Shown here: piece by piece, positions 1-12,060 of the stretch | How the letters are laid out: every line of letters begins with the position of its first letter | Position numbering within the stretch: the first letter of the stretch is position 1 | Source: Cyprinodon diabolis | Lineage: Eukaryota > Chordata > Actinopteri > Cyprinodontiformes > Cyprinodontidae | Direction of reading: 5' to 3' | Length of the DNA: 64,000 nt | Assembly: GCA_030533445.1 (NCBI GenBank) | Contig: CM060072.1 | Location: 14,482,375 to 14,546,374, forward strand | Translations under genes and position numbers: made by a program | Notes under the pieces: model-generated | The model's database searches: none | What the model was told of the DNA's origin: nothing | Seen by the model: only the letters and a program-made list of their open reading frames with translations

Positions 1-2871
1 TTCAGTGCAGCACTCAGAGTTAGAGGAACTAAACTCAGAAAGCTGAAAACTACTACAATACAAGAGGGCCCAGTGAGGCTTAAAACATCTGCAGGGACCC
101 TGCTCATCCATGCAAACGCCTATTCGAACTGCTGCCAAAAGGAAGGAGGTACAATGCACTCAGCAAACACAAAAATTAGCTGAAAATGTGTTTTTCCCCA
201 GAAGCCAGGGCTTTCCTTAACCAGCACTCTGCAAAACTCTTAAAATCAGTCAAAACAAACCAACAAGCATTTTCTACACATGCACATGTATTATGCATGC
301 ATTGCAAATATGTTAGCTTTTGTTCATTTCATTTCTGCGCAAATTACTTGCACAATACGTCGCCCCTGCTGCTGTTCTATCGTGTTACACATTCTTCAAA
401 TTAATTACATTTCAATTCAGTATGAAGTGAAATATTAAGTCATTTATTCTTGAAAACTGTTTTAGAGCTGCTTAACTGTTTTTACTGTTGAAATTGTTCT
501 TATTTCAGGGGCCCAAACTAATTTTATTGTAGAGCAGACTTTCACAAAAAAAAAACGGTGGATTATTTGTTTCTTCTCTTCTGTTCTGTGAGACAAAAAG
601 ACTTAAATGAAGTTTAGCGAAAATGTTGCTCAAGACTGAACTTATGTAGACAGAAGACTTTCTGTCTGAGCTGTCAGGGAGGAAACACAGGCGTCATGCA
701 GCGCAGGAGGTCCTGATGGGACTGTGGACCCTCTGTGCAATTAAAAGGTGAGATGAGAAGAAGAGCAGCATGTCAGGAGCTTAGCAGAGATCTGAAACAC
801 AGGGAGTTATTGTAATGCTTTGTTTCCCTGTGTGGGAATTGTTGAACGTTTAATATATGTGCTGAACATGAACCATTCCTGTCAGATTAACGTTAAACTA
901 ACTTGACTTTAGGAAGTCATCATCATTAAGTAAGCTTGAATTTTTACGTGCATAAAATGATGACCATGAAATATCTGCATATAAGTTATTTCTAAGAATG
1001 CAAATTTTACGATGAAATTGGGGGGGCTGGAGGGGGTTGGGGGAGTGGTTATTTTTTTATACCAAACAACACATGCAGTCACTTTGGTCTGGCTGTTGAC
1101 TACCTCCTAGAGCAGGTAGTTCCAACTAATTGATTAGCCGATGTTTTGTATAGTAAGGATATTAACTTCAGAGCTACTTATACCTTTATTGTGAGTTTAG
1201 AATTTTATTTAAGTCTGTGTATGAAAATGATAACGTGATTGCGATAAATATCATAAATGTAATAGTTAAAGGTATATTTTTAATTAGTAGTCTTAGAAAT
1301 TGTAAAATGAATATTACATTTAAGTAGATTTAATAAAATAGTAAATATTTTATTGTTCAAATATTTACTATGTTATAAGCCTGGATGGAGGAAAAGCTCT
1401 CTTACAGACCTATTTTAGGAGGGCCTATTATAAGAGAACCCTTGATGTTCTCCAAACCAAAAACAAGCAGTTGTGAAGGCCTAAAATGAACCACAGACAG
1501 CAACAGAGAACTGGCGAAAACCAGAAGCAAACAGGAGGCAGAAAGAAAAGTACTCTGTCTTTTTACTAAAATATAATTTAACATACAACTGTTTAACCCG
1601 TCTAACTTTGGTGGTGCCCTATTTATTTAAAACAGTGGCGGGGGTTGTTAATGGCTTCATTTTGAAGATTTCTTGAGGAAAAGGGGAGTTAATTTGATCG
1701 ACTCACATCAGCTTTGACAAATAGTTTATATTTGTTAAATTTGAACTGATTTATTTTGATAAACTGAGAAATCTCTGAACAAAACACGAGCCTCCGTTGG
1801 TGGATATGCAATAAACTGTTGACAGGTTTCAGGACTTTTTATGTTTTTTTGGGAGGTTCTCAGTGAGGCTCTTGGTAATCATGGTTGAAAAGGCCAGATG
1901 AGACCTTCGGCCACATTCCTCGTCAGTCTCCTGGGCTGCCGCTCACCACATCACTGCCTGATGTCCAAATAAACAACGCCTGTATGGAAGACGGCCTCCT
2001 GCTGGCTGCCAAGCCGAGCCCGGACAAACCACCCACCTCTGACGCTCTGGAAATATAGAAAGTCCATTTTTAACTTCAGTTACAACAAGTCTTTTCAGAA
2101 AAAAAACAAAGTCGTTCCTCATTCCGAGACATCAGTGGTGTGCCAGTAAGGATCATACCTCCTCTGGAGAGCAACAGCAAACCATCAGCAGTATTCAGTC
2201 TCTCAGATAAACACTTCTCTGGCTTTCTTTTTAAAGCTCATAAAAAATGTGATATTTCTAAGCTTTTTTTTGTAGTTTCATTAAACAGCTGTGTAACATG
2301 GGCAAAAAGAAATGTAAAGTTTTTTTTTCTATGTCTCACCATTTTGATCCTGAATTATCCAGTTTCTGGGACAGAGTCTTTTTCGGGTAAACTGAAAAAG
2401 CACATCCAAATAACCTATGTCAAGAATTAATTTGATTCATTTTTGAAACTTAAGTTAAACTCAAGTTAAACACACAGTTCACTTTTCACCTTGTGTTGTT
2501 CAGCACAAACTGTACCCTTTCCCATGCAAATCTTCCTGATCCCTTTGTCCTTCGAAAAGCCCTTCAAGCTGAATTTGAATCTCAAATGTAAAGACAGGAT
2601 TTTACATTTAAACAAATAACAGCATTTACATGAAACCAGACATCTGTTCAATGGAGACATGAAACTGAGAGGTATGCTGTGTGGTTTACCTTATTTAGTA
2701 TTTGGTGACAGAATCATTAAGACGAAAGGAGACCGCAGACAGAGAGAGTGTCTATTTGCAGTAGAGATGCACATCTTAATCCGTTCACTGTAAAAATACA
2801 CAACTGCCTTGTCTTTTAGCTGGAAAAGTACTTTCAGTTGTGTGAACCTCAAAAAGTTAGATTAGATATTA
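1..2871. other. Gene-free AT-rich DNA
   Basis: I see no coding exon, RNA gene or recognisable mobile element here. The open frames are short, low in complexity and lack family motifs. The only notable local structure is the G-rich run near 1020. A distal exon or regulatory element cannot be excluded without comparison to other genomes. Confidence 0.5.
1020..1044 (+). other. Possible G-quadruplex run
   Basis: A run of seven G is followed by two runs of five G, separated by loops of five and two bases. Splitting the first run gives four G3 tracts on the + strand, which fits the usual intramolecular G-quadruplex pattern. No gene or promoter is recognised beside it, so a function is not implied. 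Confidence 0.35.
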
Positions 2872-3487
2872 GCCCCATTTAAACTACCCTTTTGAAGCTG
2901 TGCCGAGAACAGACCGAGCACAGCAACGGAGGTAACTGTTGAGTGTAACTGGAACGCCACTAAACTGGACTGTGCCAGAACCGCACTAAATCTAGTATTA
3001 GTTCAACAGTAGGGCTCGGCATGGTTCAGTTGTGGCTTGGTTCTCTGATAACAAAGAGTGCAGGAGCCGACCACATGATCTCCTATTTATTGTCAACTGA
3101 CTCATTTGGTGGGTTTTACGGGGTGTCTGGCTTTGTATTTCCCAGATCTCTTCACCTGTTCACAACACAAACTTCTTCTAAGCCCATTAACAATAAATGG
3201 CGTGGTGCGACCTGGGATGATGCAGAGACTGAGGCTCTCATTGAAATTTCAGTGGAGGAAGCTATCCATGCACTTAAATTCGTGAATATTATTGGCGTCA
3301 CAATTTTTGTATTGCGTAATTCCCCTCTTGAGAGCTGTAGTATTACTGACCGCCGATAGGAGACCAGGAACCGTGCTAGCCTGATGTGTAACTGGTTGTA
3401 AAGAACCAAGCTCAGCACAGTTAACTGATCCAAGCTTGTTCCGAACTCAGCATGGATCGGTTTCAGAGGGCTAGTGTAAATGGAGCA
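2872..3487. mobile_element. DNA transposon derivative with SANT-like coding remnant
   Basis: The two ends form imperfect inverted repeats: GCCCCATTTAAAC on the left against GCTCCATTTACAC read inwards from the right. A second, shorter copy with the same ends lies at about 10032-10200. Inside, a + strand frame at about 3195-3290 contains WDDAETEALIEI, which resembles the Myb/SANT-like DNA-binding domain that accompanies some teleost DNA transposases. I read it as a non-autonomous, decayed transposon retaining a scrap of a DNA-binding protein. No clear target-site duplication is visible, so the superfamily is not settled. Confidence 0.6.
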
Positions 3488-4554
3488 ATAGAAACAATAA
3501 TTTGAGCCAGTTCAGGAAACTAAGGCAGTTGTGGTCTTCAACTTTATCGAATGAGTTGCCAGTACTTATACCTTTATAAGAATATCTTTAACAAGTTGGT
3601 TCATTTAAAAGTTGAAAGTTCAGTTTTTGTGTCTTTGTTGTAAAGTGCAGGAAATCCAACTTCAAGCTTTTGAGTTAAAGGCTCAACGTTCTTTTAATGT
3701 TACATTTTAACAATGCAAATTGCTGCAAAAGAGATGCTGCAAATTATAATAACATAACATGTTTTGAAAAATGACAATAAATCATTTTTATCTAATTCTT
3801 AATTTTAAAACTGACCTATAGTTAACTTGCCAGTAAACAGGGCTTGGAAAAGCTATGAGGTCTAGTGGTTATGCAGCAGTTTGTTTTCCTCCTGGGGCAA
3901 CTATAAAGGTTGGAGGTTTTAAACTCCAACTGTTTCTATCCCTGACAAAAAGGATTAGGTAAAATGCATATGACAAATTCCCCCATTAAGGGACATTTAT
4001 CTTTAATAAATATGTTAATATATTTTTTATTTATTCGTCACCTTTTTTAAATCACCAATATTTTCACATAAGTTGTAAAAGATCAGCATTTAAAATTAGA
4101 ATTCATGTTTTGCCAAACTTAAAATCAAAGCTCAAATGATCAACCTAAAGTCCTAACTCTAAAAATTAGCTGAAATTTGTTGAGTTGGCATTTGGAGTTT
4201 TGACTAATTTTCTTTTTTTTTCTTTTTTTTTTAGCGTGTTCACAGAAGAAATACTAATCATCCATTCAACTAATTCGGGGATGATGAGGATAAGAAAACA
4301 TAAATAAATTAACATAAGCTTTATAGGAGACATAGAAAGCATATGGGAAAACAAATTTTTTTCTACATGCAAAATATCTTATTTGAAGAAGTTATAACAT
4401 TGTACATTTCCCTGAAAATACCATCCACGCTGAAGCATAGTTTGTGGCAGCAAAATGGAGAGGGGATGTATTTCCAGAAAGGTCATAGCTGGTGGGCAAG
4501 GATAGGAGGTAAATGAGACTTGTGATTCAGATGGAGATTAACCTTCCAGTAAGA
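3488..4554. other. Gene-free AT-rich DNA
   Basis: No exon, RNA gene or repeat family is recognised. The sequence is AT-rich with short homopolymer runs. Confidence 0.45.
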
Positions 4555-4891
4555 CAGCGGCTGTGTCTGAATGTCTGCTATAATCACTATATAGGGCACT
4601 ATATAGTGGATAAAAATAGTGGATTAAAGATTTCCCACGATGCACCATGAAATGTAGTGATCATTTATAAGCACTAAATGAGCAGATATATCACAGAATG
4701 ATTTGCTGTCACAGTGTTGCGTTAATGACAAAGATGGCATATGCATGTGACCAATGGGGAGAGAAAAGTAGTGATCATCTGTCCAAACGGTCAGTTAACT
4801 GAGTTCACTATAAAGTCCACTATATAGTACCCGCTCTATATAGTGATTGAGGGATCGAGGGGTTAGGGAGGACGTTCGGACACTCCCAGTG
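4555..4891. mobile_element. MITE with CTATATAGTG motifs, hAT-like
   Basis: The ends are inverted repeats, CAGCGGCTGTGTC on the left and, read inwards from the right, CACTGGGAGTGTC. Subterminal copies of ACTATATAG occur on both sides, so the whole element is nearly palindromic. No transposase is encoded. The CA-start and GTGTC end resemble hAT-type MITEs of fish, but the 8 bases on either side do not match, so the duplication has decayed or the class is different. Its right end lies 21 bp from the neighbouring solo LTR. Confidence 0.65.
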
Positions 4892-4912
4892 AACCATATT
4901 CTACAACCATAG

Positions 4913-5595
4913 TGTCATGATGGGTACTAGTTTCTAGCCCAAATGCAGAACACAGGGAGACAGAAGAAAAAGTTAACAGTTTATTTTGGAAACCACAGCT
5001 CAGGGATTAGATGCAGGAATCAGATCAGGGGTTGGTCACACAGGGTTCACTGTTCAGTGGTTCAGGCAGAGCGTCAGAGGGAGGGCACCGGTTGGGTCCA
5101 GAGACTGAGGGTTCAGCAGAGGGCTTAGCAGCGGCAGGAACTGACTTCAGACTTGAGGTTCTCCAAGCTCTCTCCCAGAGAGCAGGCGAGCAGGTTCAGA
5201 CAGCTAGATCTTCAGGTGTGCTTTGAGAGCAGGCAGGCTGGTTCAGACGATTGGATCTTCAGGTGTGCTTTGAGAGCAGGCAGGCAGGGAACTGCTGAGA
5301 AGCGTCTCCAAAGCTCCAGGTTCAGTCAGGATCTTCCTAGAAGAACAGAGAGGACAAAAACTGATCAGGATCGGGTTCAAGGTTTCAGGAGAGTCAGAAA
5401 GTCAGGCAGACTGGTTGGCTCAGGTTTGCTAACCGTAACTGATTCAACACTCTGGCACTGAAGGGAAGTCAAGCCGCTGCTTATAAAGCTGGTCTCCTGA
5501 TGAGATGATCGGCCGCAGGTGTGCAGGTGGCTTCAGCTCAGGAGACCCAGGGCGCCCTCTGCTGGAGAAAGGTGGCATATCTCCAGATCCCAACA
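4913..5595 (-). mobile_element. Solo LTR, copy 1 (minus orientation)
   Basis: The 683-bp element begins TGTCATGATGG and ends CCAACA on the + strand, that is, TG...CA when read on the minus strand. It is flanked by a perfect 5-bp duplication, CATAG at 4908-4912 and 5596-5600. Its minus strand is clearly homologous to 36334-37064. It holds a TTATAAAG TATA-like box, a stretch of CCTGCCTGC-rich leader, and an ATAAACTGTTAAC segment near the 3' end as a likely poly(A) signal. A roughly 60-bp segment is tandemly duplicated around 5170-5290. No gag or pol remains, so this is a solo LTR left by LTR-LTR recombination. It carries a CTCF-like motif at 5552-5565. Confidence 0.85.
5552..5565 (-). promoter_or_regulatory. 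CTCF-like core motif in solo LTR
   Basis: The minus strand reads CCAGCAGAGGGCGC, which differs from the vertebrate CTCF core CCAGCAGGGGGCGC by one base. It lies near the 5' end of the LTR. The homologous LTR at 36334 has a related but weaker version. Occupancy cannot be judged from sequence. Confidence 0.4.
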
Positions 5596-5600
5596 CATAG

Positions 5601-6905
5601 AAAAATTGAAAAGAGGTAAGATTAATGGCGGCCACGAGTTAGACTGGTCTAATCAAAGTCCAGACCTTTATCCAATTAAGAATAAATGGCAGATAATCAG
5701 TCATTAATGTTCACAGGTGGTATCTACGTAGTCTGACTGAGCATGAGCTTTTGTGCAAAGAAAAAAAGCTGATAGTGAGATACACCTGAAGACCTGCAGC
5801 TCTAGCTGCTGTTAAACCTGGATCTACAAAATAAAGGAAACTTTTGCTCAAACTGGCCTCGCTTGCCTTCCTCTTCAATCACAAGTAACAATGTCCGCCA
5901 TGACTGGATCCCTGGTCTGAAAATCTTCATCACGGCTGTCAAACCAGATTGACACATAACCTTTGAATGAGAAACTGTCAGGAATGCGGACTGGTGACTG
6001 CAGGCAGGGTCGTGTTATTATGGCTGTTTGTCATTGTTTCTGCATTTCCGTGACAGACAGAGACGTCAAGCTGTCAAGAGGAACAAAAGCACTGCGTCCA
6101 GAATAGGCCTCTGGGAGACATAGATGGACAAATAGATGTGAAGAGTGAAGGATGACTGCAAGGAGATGACACGGGGACCAAAGGCCAGATGGTGACGATG
6201 TTGATGTTGCCAATATCCATGGAAGGAAAAAACTTATCATTTCTTGGCTTTGTTCATCATTCTTTAGGGACCTTACAGATCTGACTTCCTCAGAACAAGG
6301 ACATCTCATGGTATAAATCACCATCTTTGTTATTCTGATGGTGTCTTACTTATGTAGGCATAAAAAAATCCCTGCTGTACGCTATTCAACCTTTAAAGTA
6401 GGGTCTACAATCAGGGATGTATCGTGGCTGCAAAGATCTGCTGAAGATCCCCACTTTACTGTAGATTTCTAAAATTGAGTTTTGGAGATCATTTACTGTC
6501 CTTGACTAAACACCCCCTTCACTAGATGTGCCTGAAAGATACTTTTGGCTCCCCATCAAGCCTTGTTCCATACTTTTTCCATACATAGCTGTTAGAATTC
6601 TATTTTAAGATAAAACATGGATATTTAGCCTATTAAAAACACCAAAGTCTGTTTATTTTCAACTGTCTAGTTATGAAAACTACATTTAGAATTATAACTT
6701 TAGTTTTCTTTATCTCACAGTGGAGAAATTCAGGTGTCCTCAGCAGTAAGAGAAATGTTTACAATAGAACCCAAAATACTGCTAATTTATCAAAAGGTGG
6801 ACCTAAGGGAACATTTTAATTCAGACATTCCTGTTTATTACCTGCTTAAAGTTATTTTTTTTTTTCAAAGAATAGGTTTAATTTGAACGCTTACCCTATT
6901 CTAAT
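5601..6905. other. Gene-free DNA
   Basis: No exon, RNA gene or clear repeat is recognised. Open frames on both strands are short and lack motifs. Confidence 0.45.
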
Positions 6906-7562
6906 ACTTTGACAGTTGGCCTCTAAAGGGCAGATTATACTTCTGCAACCACACACATCAAATGTTGCTTGTGTCTGGTCACAAACCAGTTTTGCTGGTA
7001 TTCTTCTGCACCGTGAGTCTAGAATTTCTTGGGACGCACAGCAGTTTCCCGCCAAATCACAAGGGGGAGTCTATTCGAGACCTCGTGAGCACTTCCGCGG
7101 ATGGACACTAGAACTTCGGCGGCACCAGCGGGAATGTTTATCTTCCAAAACAACATTGGCGCATCTGCAAGATGTCACGGAGATGGATCTAGCGTTGCTA
7201 GACATCGAAGAGGAATAGGTTCTGTTAATGGAGTTGGCAAAAAAGACAAAGGAGGACGCGTAGGTGGTCTGTACGCTCCTTGAATCAGACCAGGGATGAG
7301 GCTGAGGAGTTTGTGACACTAGTCCAACCCCTGCGACAGGACAGAGAACCACTCAGACAGCCGGAAAAGCATACCGAGGACCAATCACACCTGCTTTTTG
7401 TCTGCGAACTTCCGCTTGAGGTCTGCGCGGGTTTGCAACCATCCGATGCGTAGTCAGTATTTTTTTGAGGTGCATGACCACGGTTGCAGAACCTCTGAGC
7501 GGGGGCACGGAGACAGTTTTGATGGTTGCATTGGATCTGCGTCAAAGCACATAATCATATAA
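6906..7562 (+). mobile_element. PIF/Harbinger transposon relic, HARBI1-like fragment
   Basis: The left end contains GCAGATTATACTTCTGC, a terminal motif of teleost Harbinger elements, and the right end has a related TCTGCGTCAAAG. Inside, around 7258-7360, the + strand encodes LNQTRDEAEEFVTLVQPLRQ when one stop or frame change is ignored, which resembles the N-terminus of HARBI1-type nucleases. The DDE catalytic part is absent and the frame is broken by stops, so this is an internally deleted, inactive copy. Exact ends are uncertain. Confidence 0.65.
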
Positions 7563-9478
7563 TCTGAGGAAATTGCAAGCTGAAGCACACTTATGAAAGT
7601 TCAAATACACAGATAATATATAATAACAATATTTTCATTCATTTAAAAAAATTGTCAGCACGGCATTCCATTTGTATTTCATATTAGCATAGCCCCCCCA
7701 CCACCACCACGGTTTCAATTAACCCAACTTCTTGGATTCATTATGGAAATATGCCATGCAGCCATGGTTTAAAAAATACATCTCAAGGGAAAACATCAGG
7801 CTGAAATGTCAAGGCAATTATAGATAATCAATGTCTGAGTTCAGCTGAATAGCGGATTAAATCACAGCTTCTCTAGCAGCAGCAGTGTGGATAAACATAT
7901 TAATATTGATTATACATTGATTCTTTGGGAACGAGGTGATCTGTTTGTATCCCTGTACTGATTCGAGTTTCTAGGTTTTCAGTAAGCTGTGAATCTTAGC
8001 TGTTTTGGACCTTTTATGATATAATTTTCCTCCACATGTCTCTGGAGTGTCCTGCAGTCTTTTGTCCTCTTTACCACTGTCCAGTGATGCAGCATCTAGT
8101 CCTGATTGGTCCAGTTCATCTGCTTCCACCACTCCACAGGACCAGTATTATTAACCAGCGGGGGTGTCAATCTCCGCTCTTAAAGGACAAAGGAGAGGGG
8201 GAGGTGATGCAGCATTAGGTCATCCACACCCCTCCTGTCCTCTGTCTGAGGCTCTCTGACAGCTCTCATCATAGAGAAAACCTGCCGGGCAGATTGACAA
8301 CTCAATGAGGCGACCAGCGCTGAGCTTTCACTAGCAGCATTTCACGGCTTTAGTCTTTGTACGAACAAACCCTCCACACCCGCAGCTACCACCCTGAACT
8401 CACCGATTCTCCGTCCAGTCTGTTAAGTCCAGTCTGTTAAGCTGGCCAAGATTTAAAGTTGAAGGTCCAGTTCTTTCTTCATTACAAAGACACACAGATA
8501 GAAAGACAAGCCTTATTTGAAGGTTAGTGTAATTAAGTTGGAGATTAGTGATTAAAATGTTTTTTTTTCTTCTTCTTCTTGAACCTAATTATCTAATTTA
8601 AGATTCAGAATCAAATTAGGTCTAAATGTTAAAAAAAAATTCTGCAAATATGCTTTTAGGGAAATGTGGTCCTATTGGATGCTTAGGGTTTGTACAATCA
8701 TCTATTTTTTATCACTTAATCCTTAGACATTTAGGGGCCAAATTTCTCAAGATAAATGGAACTATTTGGGATATGGGGCTATAAAAACAAAGAAGAAAAA
8801 TTCTCAGCCAGAGAGATAGAGCAAAACATGGATTCAGGCAGAGAGGGAAAGCATGTAATGTTAGAGCAGAACAAAGAAAAGAGGGAAAGTGGGAGGCATA
8901 AAGGGGAGGGGACACCGTTACGCTTTGGTGCCTTTCAATTGGAGTCTCCACACCAGCCACAAAAACCTGGCTCGCTTCATATACCTCACGTTTGCATGTG
9001 AAAGGCCAGCTCCATTGTTGGTGCTTAACTGCACATTTAACCTGTCTGGAGTGAAAGAAAGGCGGGATTTCTCTCCCCGTGTCTGCACTCACACCATCGA
9101 TTTAACAAACCAATTAGCCGGACATTTCTCCTCCCGAACAGACTCCTATGCTGCCTATTGATCACATTTCTATCTGTAAAGGTTAGGAGAACATATCCAA
9201 GTTTTTTTGTTTGTTGTTGTTTTTTTTGCTTCTAAGGTAAACAATAATGTTGTCCATAAAAAGGAAAGCAGAAAGACACTGGCATCTAATGATCCAATCT
9301 GGCTCTTTTTGCTTGAATAATAGAATATAATGTATTGTTTTATCATGTTTTGTAACCTCTGTACACACACACCATCCTCCCAGTCCAGTATGGATCACTG
9401 CAAACCATCAGATACACATTGTTTTATCATGTAACATAAACATTTATCACTTACTCAAATGGAGAACATAACCCCCTT
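7563..9478. other. Gene-free DNA
   Basis: No exon or repeat is recognised. The stretch 8030-8420 is somewhat richer in GC than its surroundings and might hold a regulatory element, but I see no motif to support that. Confidence 0.4.
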
Positions 9479-9481
9479 TTA

Positions 9482-10030
9482 AGCCCGGCGTACACTGTGC
9501 GATTTTTGGGGCGATTTTCCAGTTGTGCGAGAATCTTTCGAGCGGCCCGACTTTCAGCCTGATCGTGCGTCGTGAGTCGTGTAGTGTACAGGGGGTTACG
9601 AGGGGTGATCAGCCTCTCACGACCACCTCCCGATTAGGAATTGTGAGGTCGGGAGAAAATCAATCATGTTTGACCATCGTGGGCAAATCGCTCAGTGCGC
9701 ATGCGCAAACAAGGATTCTTCTGTAAACACAGCAGCATGGAAGGGATGCAATTAGTGTAATGCAGTTCAATCTGTAAAATCGACAGACAGTAGTAGCCAT
9801 GTTTGCTCAGCCATGTATTTTTTTAGGGCTTTCAGCACAAAATTGCACAAATTGCCAAGGCAGTGAGTTTCACTCTAATGAGCTTTATATTCCCCTTCTA
9901 TTTGTTTGTCTTCCGGATAGACGAGTCAGAGCAGCTCCATCTAACTGACTCCGACGTGGTTTTTAGTCGTACAGTGTGAGCAGTAGCTGCGTGCAACGAC
10001 TGAAAAAAATCGCACAGTGTACGCACGGCT
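9482..10030. mobile_element. Harbinger-type MITE with TTA target duplication
   Basis: The element has inverted repeats of about 27 bp: AGCCCGGCGTACACTGTGCG on the left and AGCCGTGCGTACACTGTGCG read inwards from the right. It is flanked by TTA on both sides (9479-9481 and 10031-10033), the 3-bp duplication typical of PIF/Harbinger. No transposase is encoded. The interior holds CG-rich subterminal repeats (TCGTGCG, CACGACC). It sits directly against the MITE fragment that follows. Confidence 0.75.
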
Positions 10031-10031
10031 T

Positions 10032-10200
10032 TACACTCCCCTTTTAAATACCATGCCGAGATCGGTCCGAGTACAGTAACTGAGATAACTGTTGAGTGTA
10101 AATGGCATACAAACTGAACTGCATCATGCCAGACACAACTGAAACGCGCTAACATGGTTCTAGTTTATCAGGTTTCAGAGGCCTAGTGTAAATGGGGCTC
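10032..10200. mobile_element. Short second copy of the 2872-3487 element family
   Basis: The left part (CCGAG, AACTGTTGAGTGTAA) and the right end (GGTTTCAGAGGCCTAGTGTAA) match the ends of the element at 2872-3487, but the centre is deleted. The Harbinger MITE at 9482-10030 lies immediately to its left, perhaps having inserted at this element's edge. Confidence 0.6.
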
Positions 10201-10303
10201 ATGGTTGGTGCTCCTCATTTAATAAAAAAAGCACACAACGGTCACATAATAACTAAAAAAGAAATAATTAATAAAAATTTTTCACTAGAAATAAGCAAAT
10301 GAT

Positions 10304-10507
10304 GGGGCGTGCTTTGGTGGTGTAGTGGTTAGCGCACACGACCCATGTACGGAGGCCTTAGTCCTTAACATGGCTGATCCAATCTCTGGTCCTTTGCTAC
10401 ATGTCCCTACCCCTCTCTCATAAGCCCTTTCCAGTCAGCCTACTGTTAAAAAAAAAACAACAAGCCACTAGTGCCGTAAAAAACTCCCCCCCCCCAGAAA
10501 AAAAAAT
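10304..10507 (+). mobile_element. tRNA-derived SINE
   Basis: The head contains GGTGGTGTAGTGGTTAGCGC, which fits a tRNA A box (TRGYNNARNNG), followed by the phrases CCATGTACGGAGGCCTTAGTCC and TTTGCTACATGTCCCTACCC known from abundant teleost SINEs. The B box is decayed. It ends in GCCACTAGTGCC followed by C- and A-rich tails. No protein is encoded, and mobility would depend on a LINE partner. Confidence 0.65.
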
Positions 10508-10593
10508 TAGCAAATAAAGGTCAGAAAAAGCTTTTCAATCATGTTTAATCAGAATTATTTTATATTTAGTCTCATGAAACAGGCCTGAACAAA

Positions 10594-11220
10594 GGCTACG
10601 TTCACACTGGAGCCTGAAGTGACCCAAATCTGATTCCTTGGCCTATATACAACCTGTATCTGATCTTTTCATGGCTGTCTGAACAACACAGATAAAAAAT
10701 TTTCCAATGCGACCCATGCCACTTGACCATGTGGTCCTGAATCCAATACGAATCAGATCTTTTCAAATGCGACCTTTGTCTGAATAGCCAGATTGCATTC
10801 ATCCGACCTGAACTCCATTAATACCCGGCAAAGTTCACTATACTGGGTCTTACTATAAAAAAGCGGCAAGAAAAACAATAACCATGGCAGACGATGATGC
10901 GGAGAGCAGTATTTATGTTTAACCATCTTGAAAAGATTGTGTTTTTATGGTTGGCAAAGATCGCTAGATGCGCTCCGGTACGACCATCCATGTTTACTTC
11001 CGTAAACATAAGGCACGCTGGCTTGTAATTGCGTCCTCTATTGCGCATGCGGGACACTTCCGTTGTATGACTGCAGTTCACACAGGAGATCACAGACAAG
11101 TCGCATATATTTGGAAATGTAAACGGCAACTCAAAAAAATCGGATAATATGAAAGGTAACAAGACAGCCAAGAAAAAACTTTCAAAGAGATTAAAGCTGA
11201 ACTTAAAGCTCAAAGAACAT
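10594..11220. mobile_element. Probable MITE, CTACGTTCACACT end
   Basis: The left end CTACGTTCACACTG and subterminal repeats of the type GATCTTTTCA, ATGCGACC and ATCCGATTTTTTTG (minus strand, near 11130) match a teleost MITE pattern in which colour-like repeats CCGAT and GCGAC recur. On the minus strand around 11080 GTGTGAACTGCAG mirrors the left end. No coding capacity is recognised. Right boundary is uncertain because a Tc1 relic follows. Confidence 0.45.
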
Positions 11221-11231
11221 TAGTGTAAAAT

Positions 11232-12060
11232 CGCATCAGTGTGTAAGTAAACTTAATGAAAGACGACAAAGGAGGACACCACTGTTGAAAACAAAAAAGC
11301 CATGTTGAAAGGCCACAAATCTTCTGCGGAGAATGTCATATGGATAGATGAGACAAGAATTGAACATCAGCTCTTCACAGAAAGAAAAGTAAAACATATC
11401 CAGAAAAGTACACTACCCCAACTGTGAAACATGGTGGAGGTCTGGTTATGTTCTAGGGCTGCTTTGCTTCATCTTGCAGAGGGAGTTTTGAATCTCTGCA
11501 GGTTTCAATTAAAGCTCATGGGTCTTGCAACAAGATAATGAATGAAAACACACAACTAAGAGCAGCCAGTAATGGCTTAGAGGAAAAACTGGACTATTCT
11601 GAAGTGGTCCTTTATGAGCTCTAACTTAAATCATATTGAGCATCTTTGGAAGAAGCTGAAACATGCAACCTGAAAAACCACCCTTCAAACCAGAGACAAC
11701 TGGAGAAATTTGCTTAAGGGGAGAGGGCCAAAACACGTGCTGAGAGGAGCACAAGTCTCACTGACTGTTACAAGAACCATTTGATTGCAATGATTGTCTC
11801 AAATGGTTGGGAAAACAAAATTTGAAATTCTATATATCATCTTTTTTGTGCAGGGCTGTTTCACCAGATTTAAATCATTATGTTGAATCATGGTTTAAAA
11901 AAAGTTTCTAACCTTTTTTACTTGTTATTGTATTTGACAGATTAAATTGATTCCTGTGACTATTATGGATTTCTCCATCATTTAACAAGGGTTACCAACA
12001 ATTTTGTCCACATGTTTTACTTTTTGACTTTGCAGCTGCTGCCAAGCAAAATGTTTGTAT
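11232..12060 (+). pseudogene. Decayed Tc1/mariner-type transposase relic
   Basis: The + strand contains scattered matches to a Tc1-type transposase in the correct order: ATATGGATAGATGAGACA (the W-DET motif around the first catalytic Asp), ACTGTGAAACATGGTGGAGG (VKHGGG) at about 11419, and CATATTGAGCATCTTTGGAAG (IEHLW) near 11633. Frames are broken by many stops and indels. The right end GTTACCAACAATTTTGTCCA resembles a Tc1 terminal repeat. The 5' half with the paired-like DNA-binding domain is missing. It is an old, inactive copy, unrelated in sequence to the younger Tc1 at 19981. Confidence 0.7.

Noticed and set aside
4943..5461. Overlapping frames of 60-100 codons at 4943-5461
   Set aside because: They lie within solo LTR copy 1, are not conserved in LTR copy 2, and have no gag or pol motif.
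6916..7218. A 100-codon frame that might be an exon of a host gene
   Set aside because: It overlaps the Harbinger relic and is not the frame that resembles the HARBI1-type nuclease.
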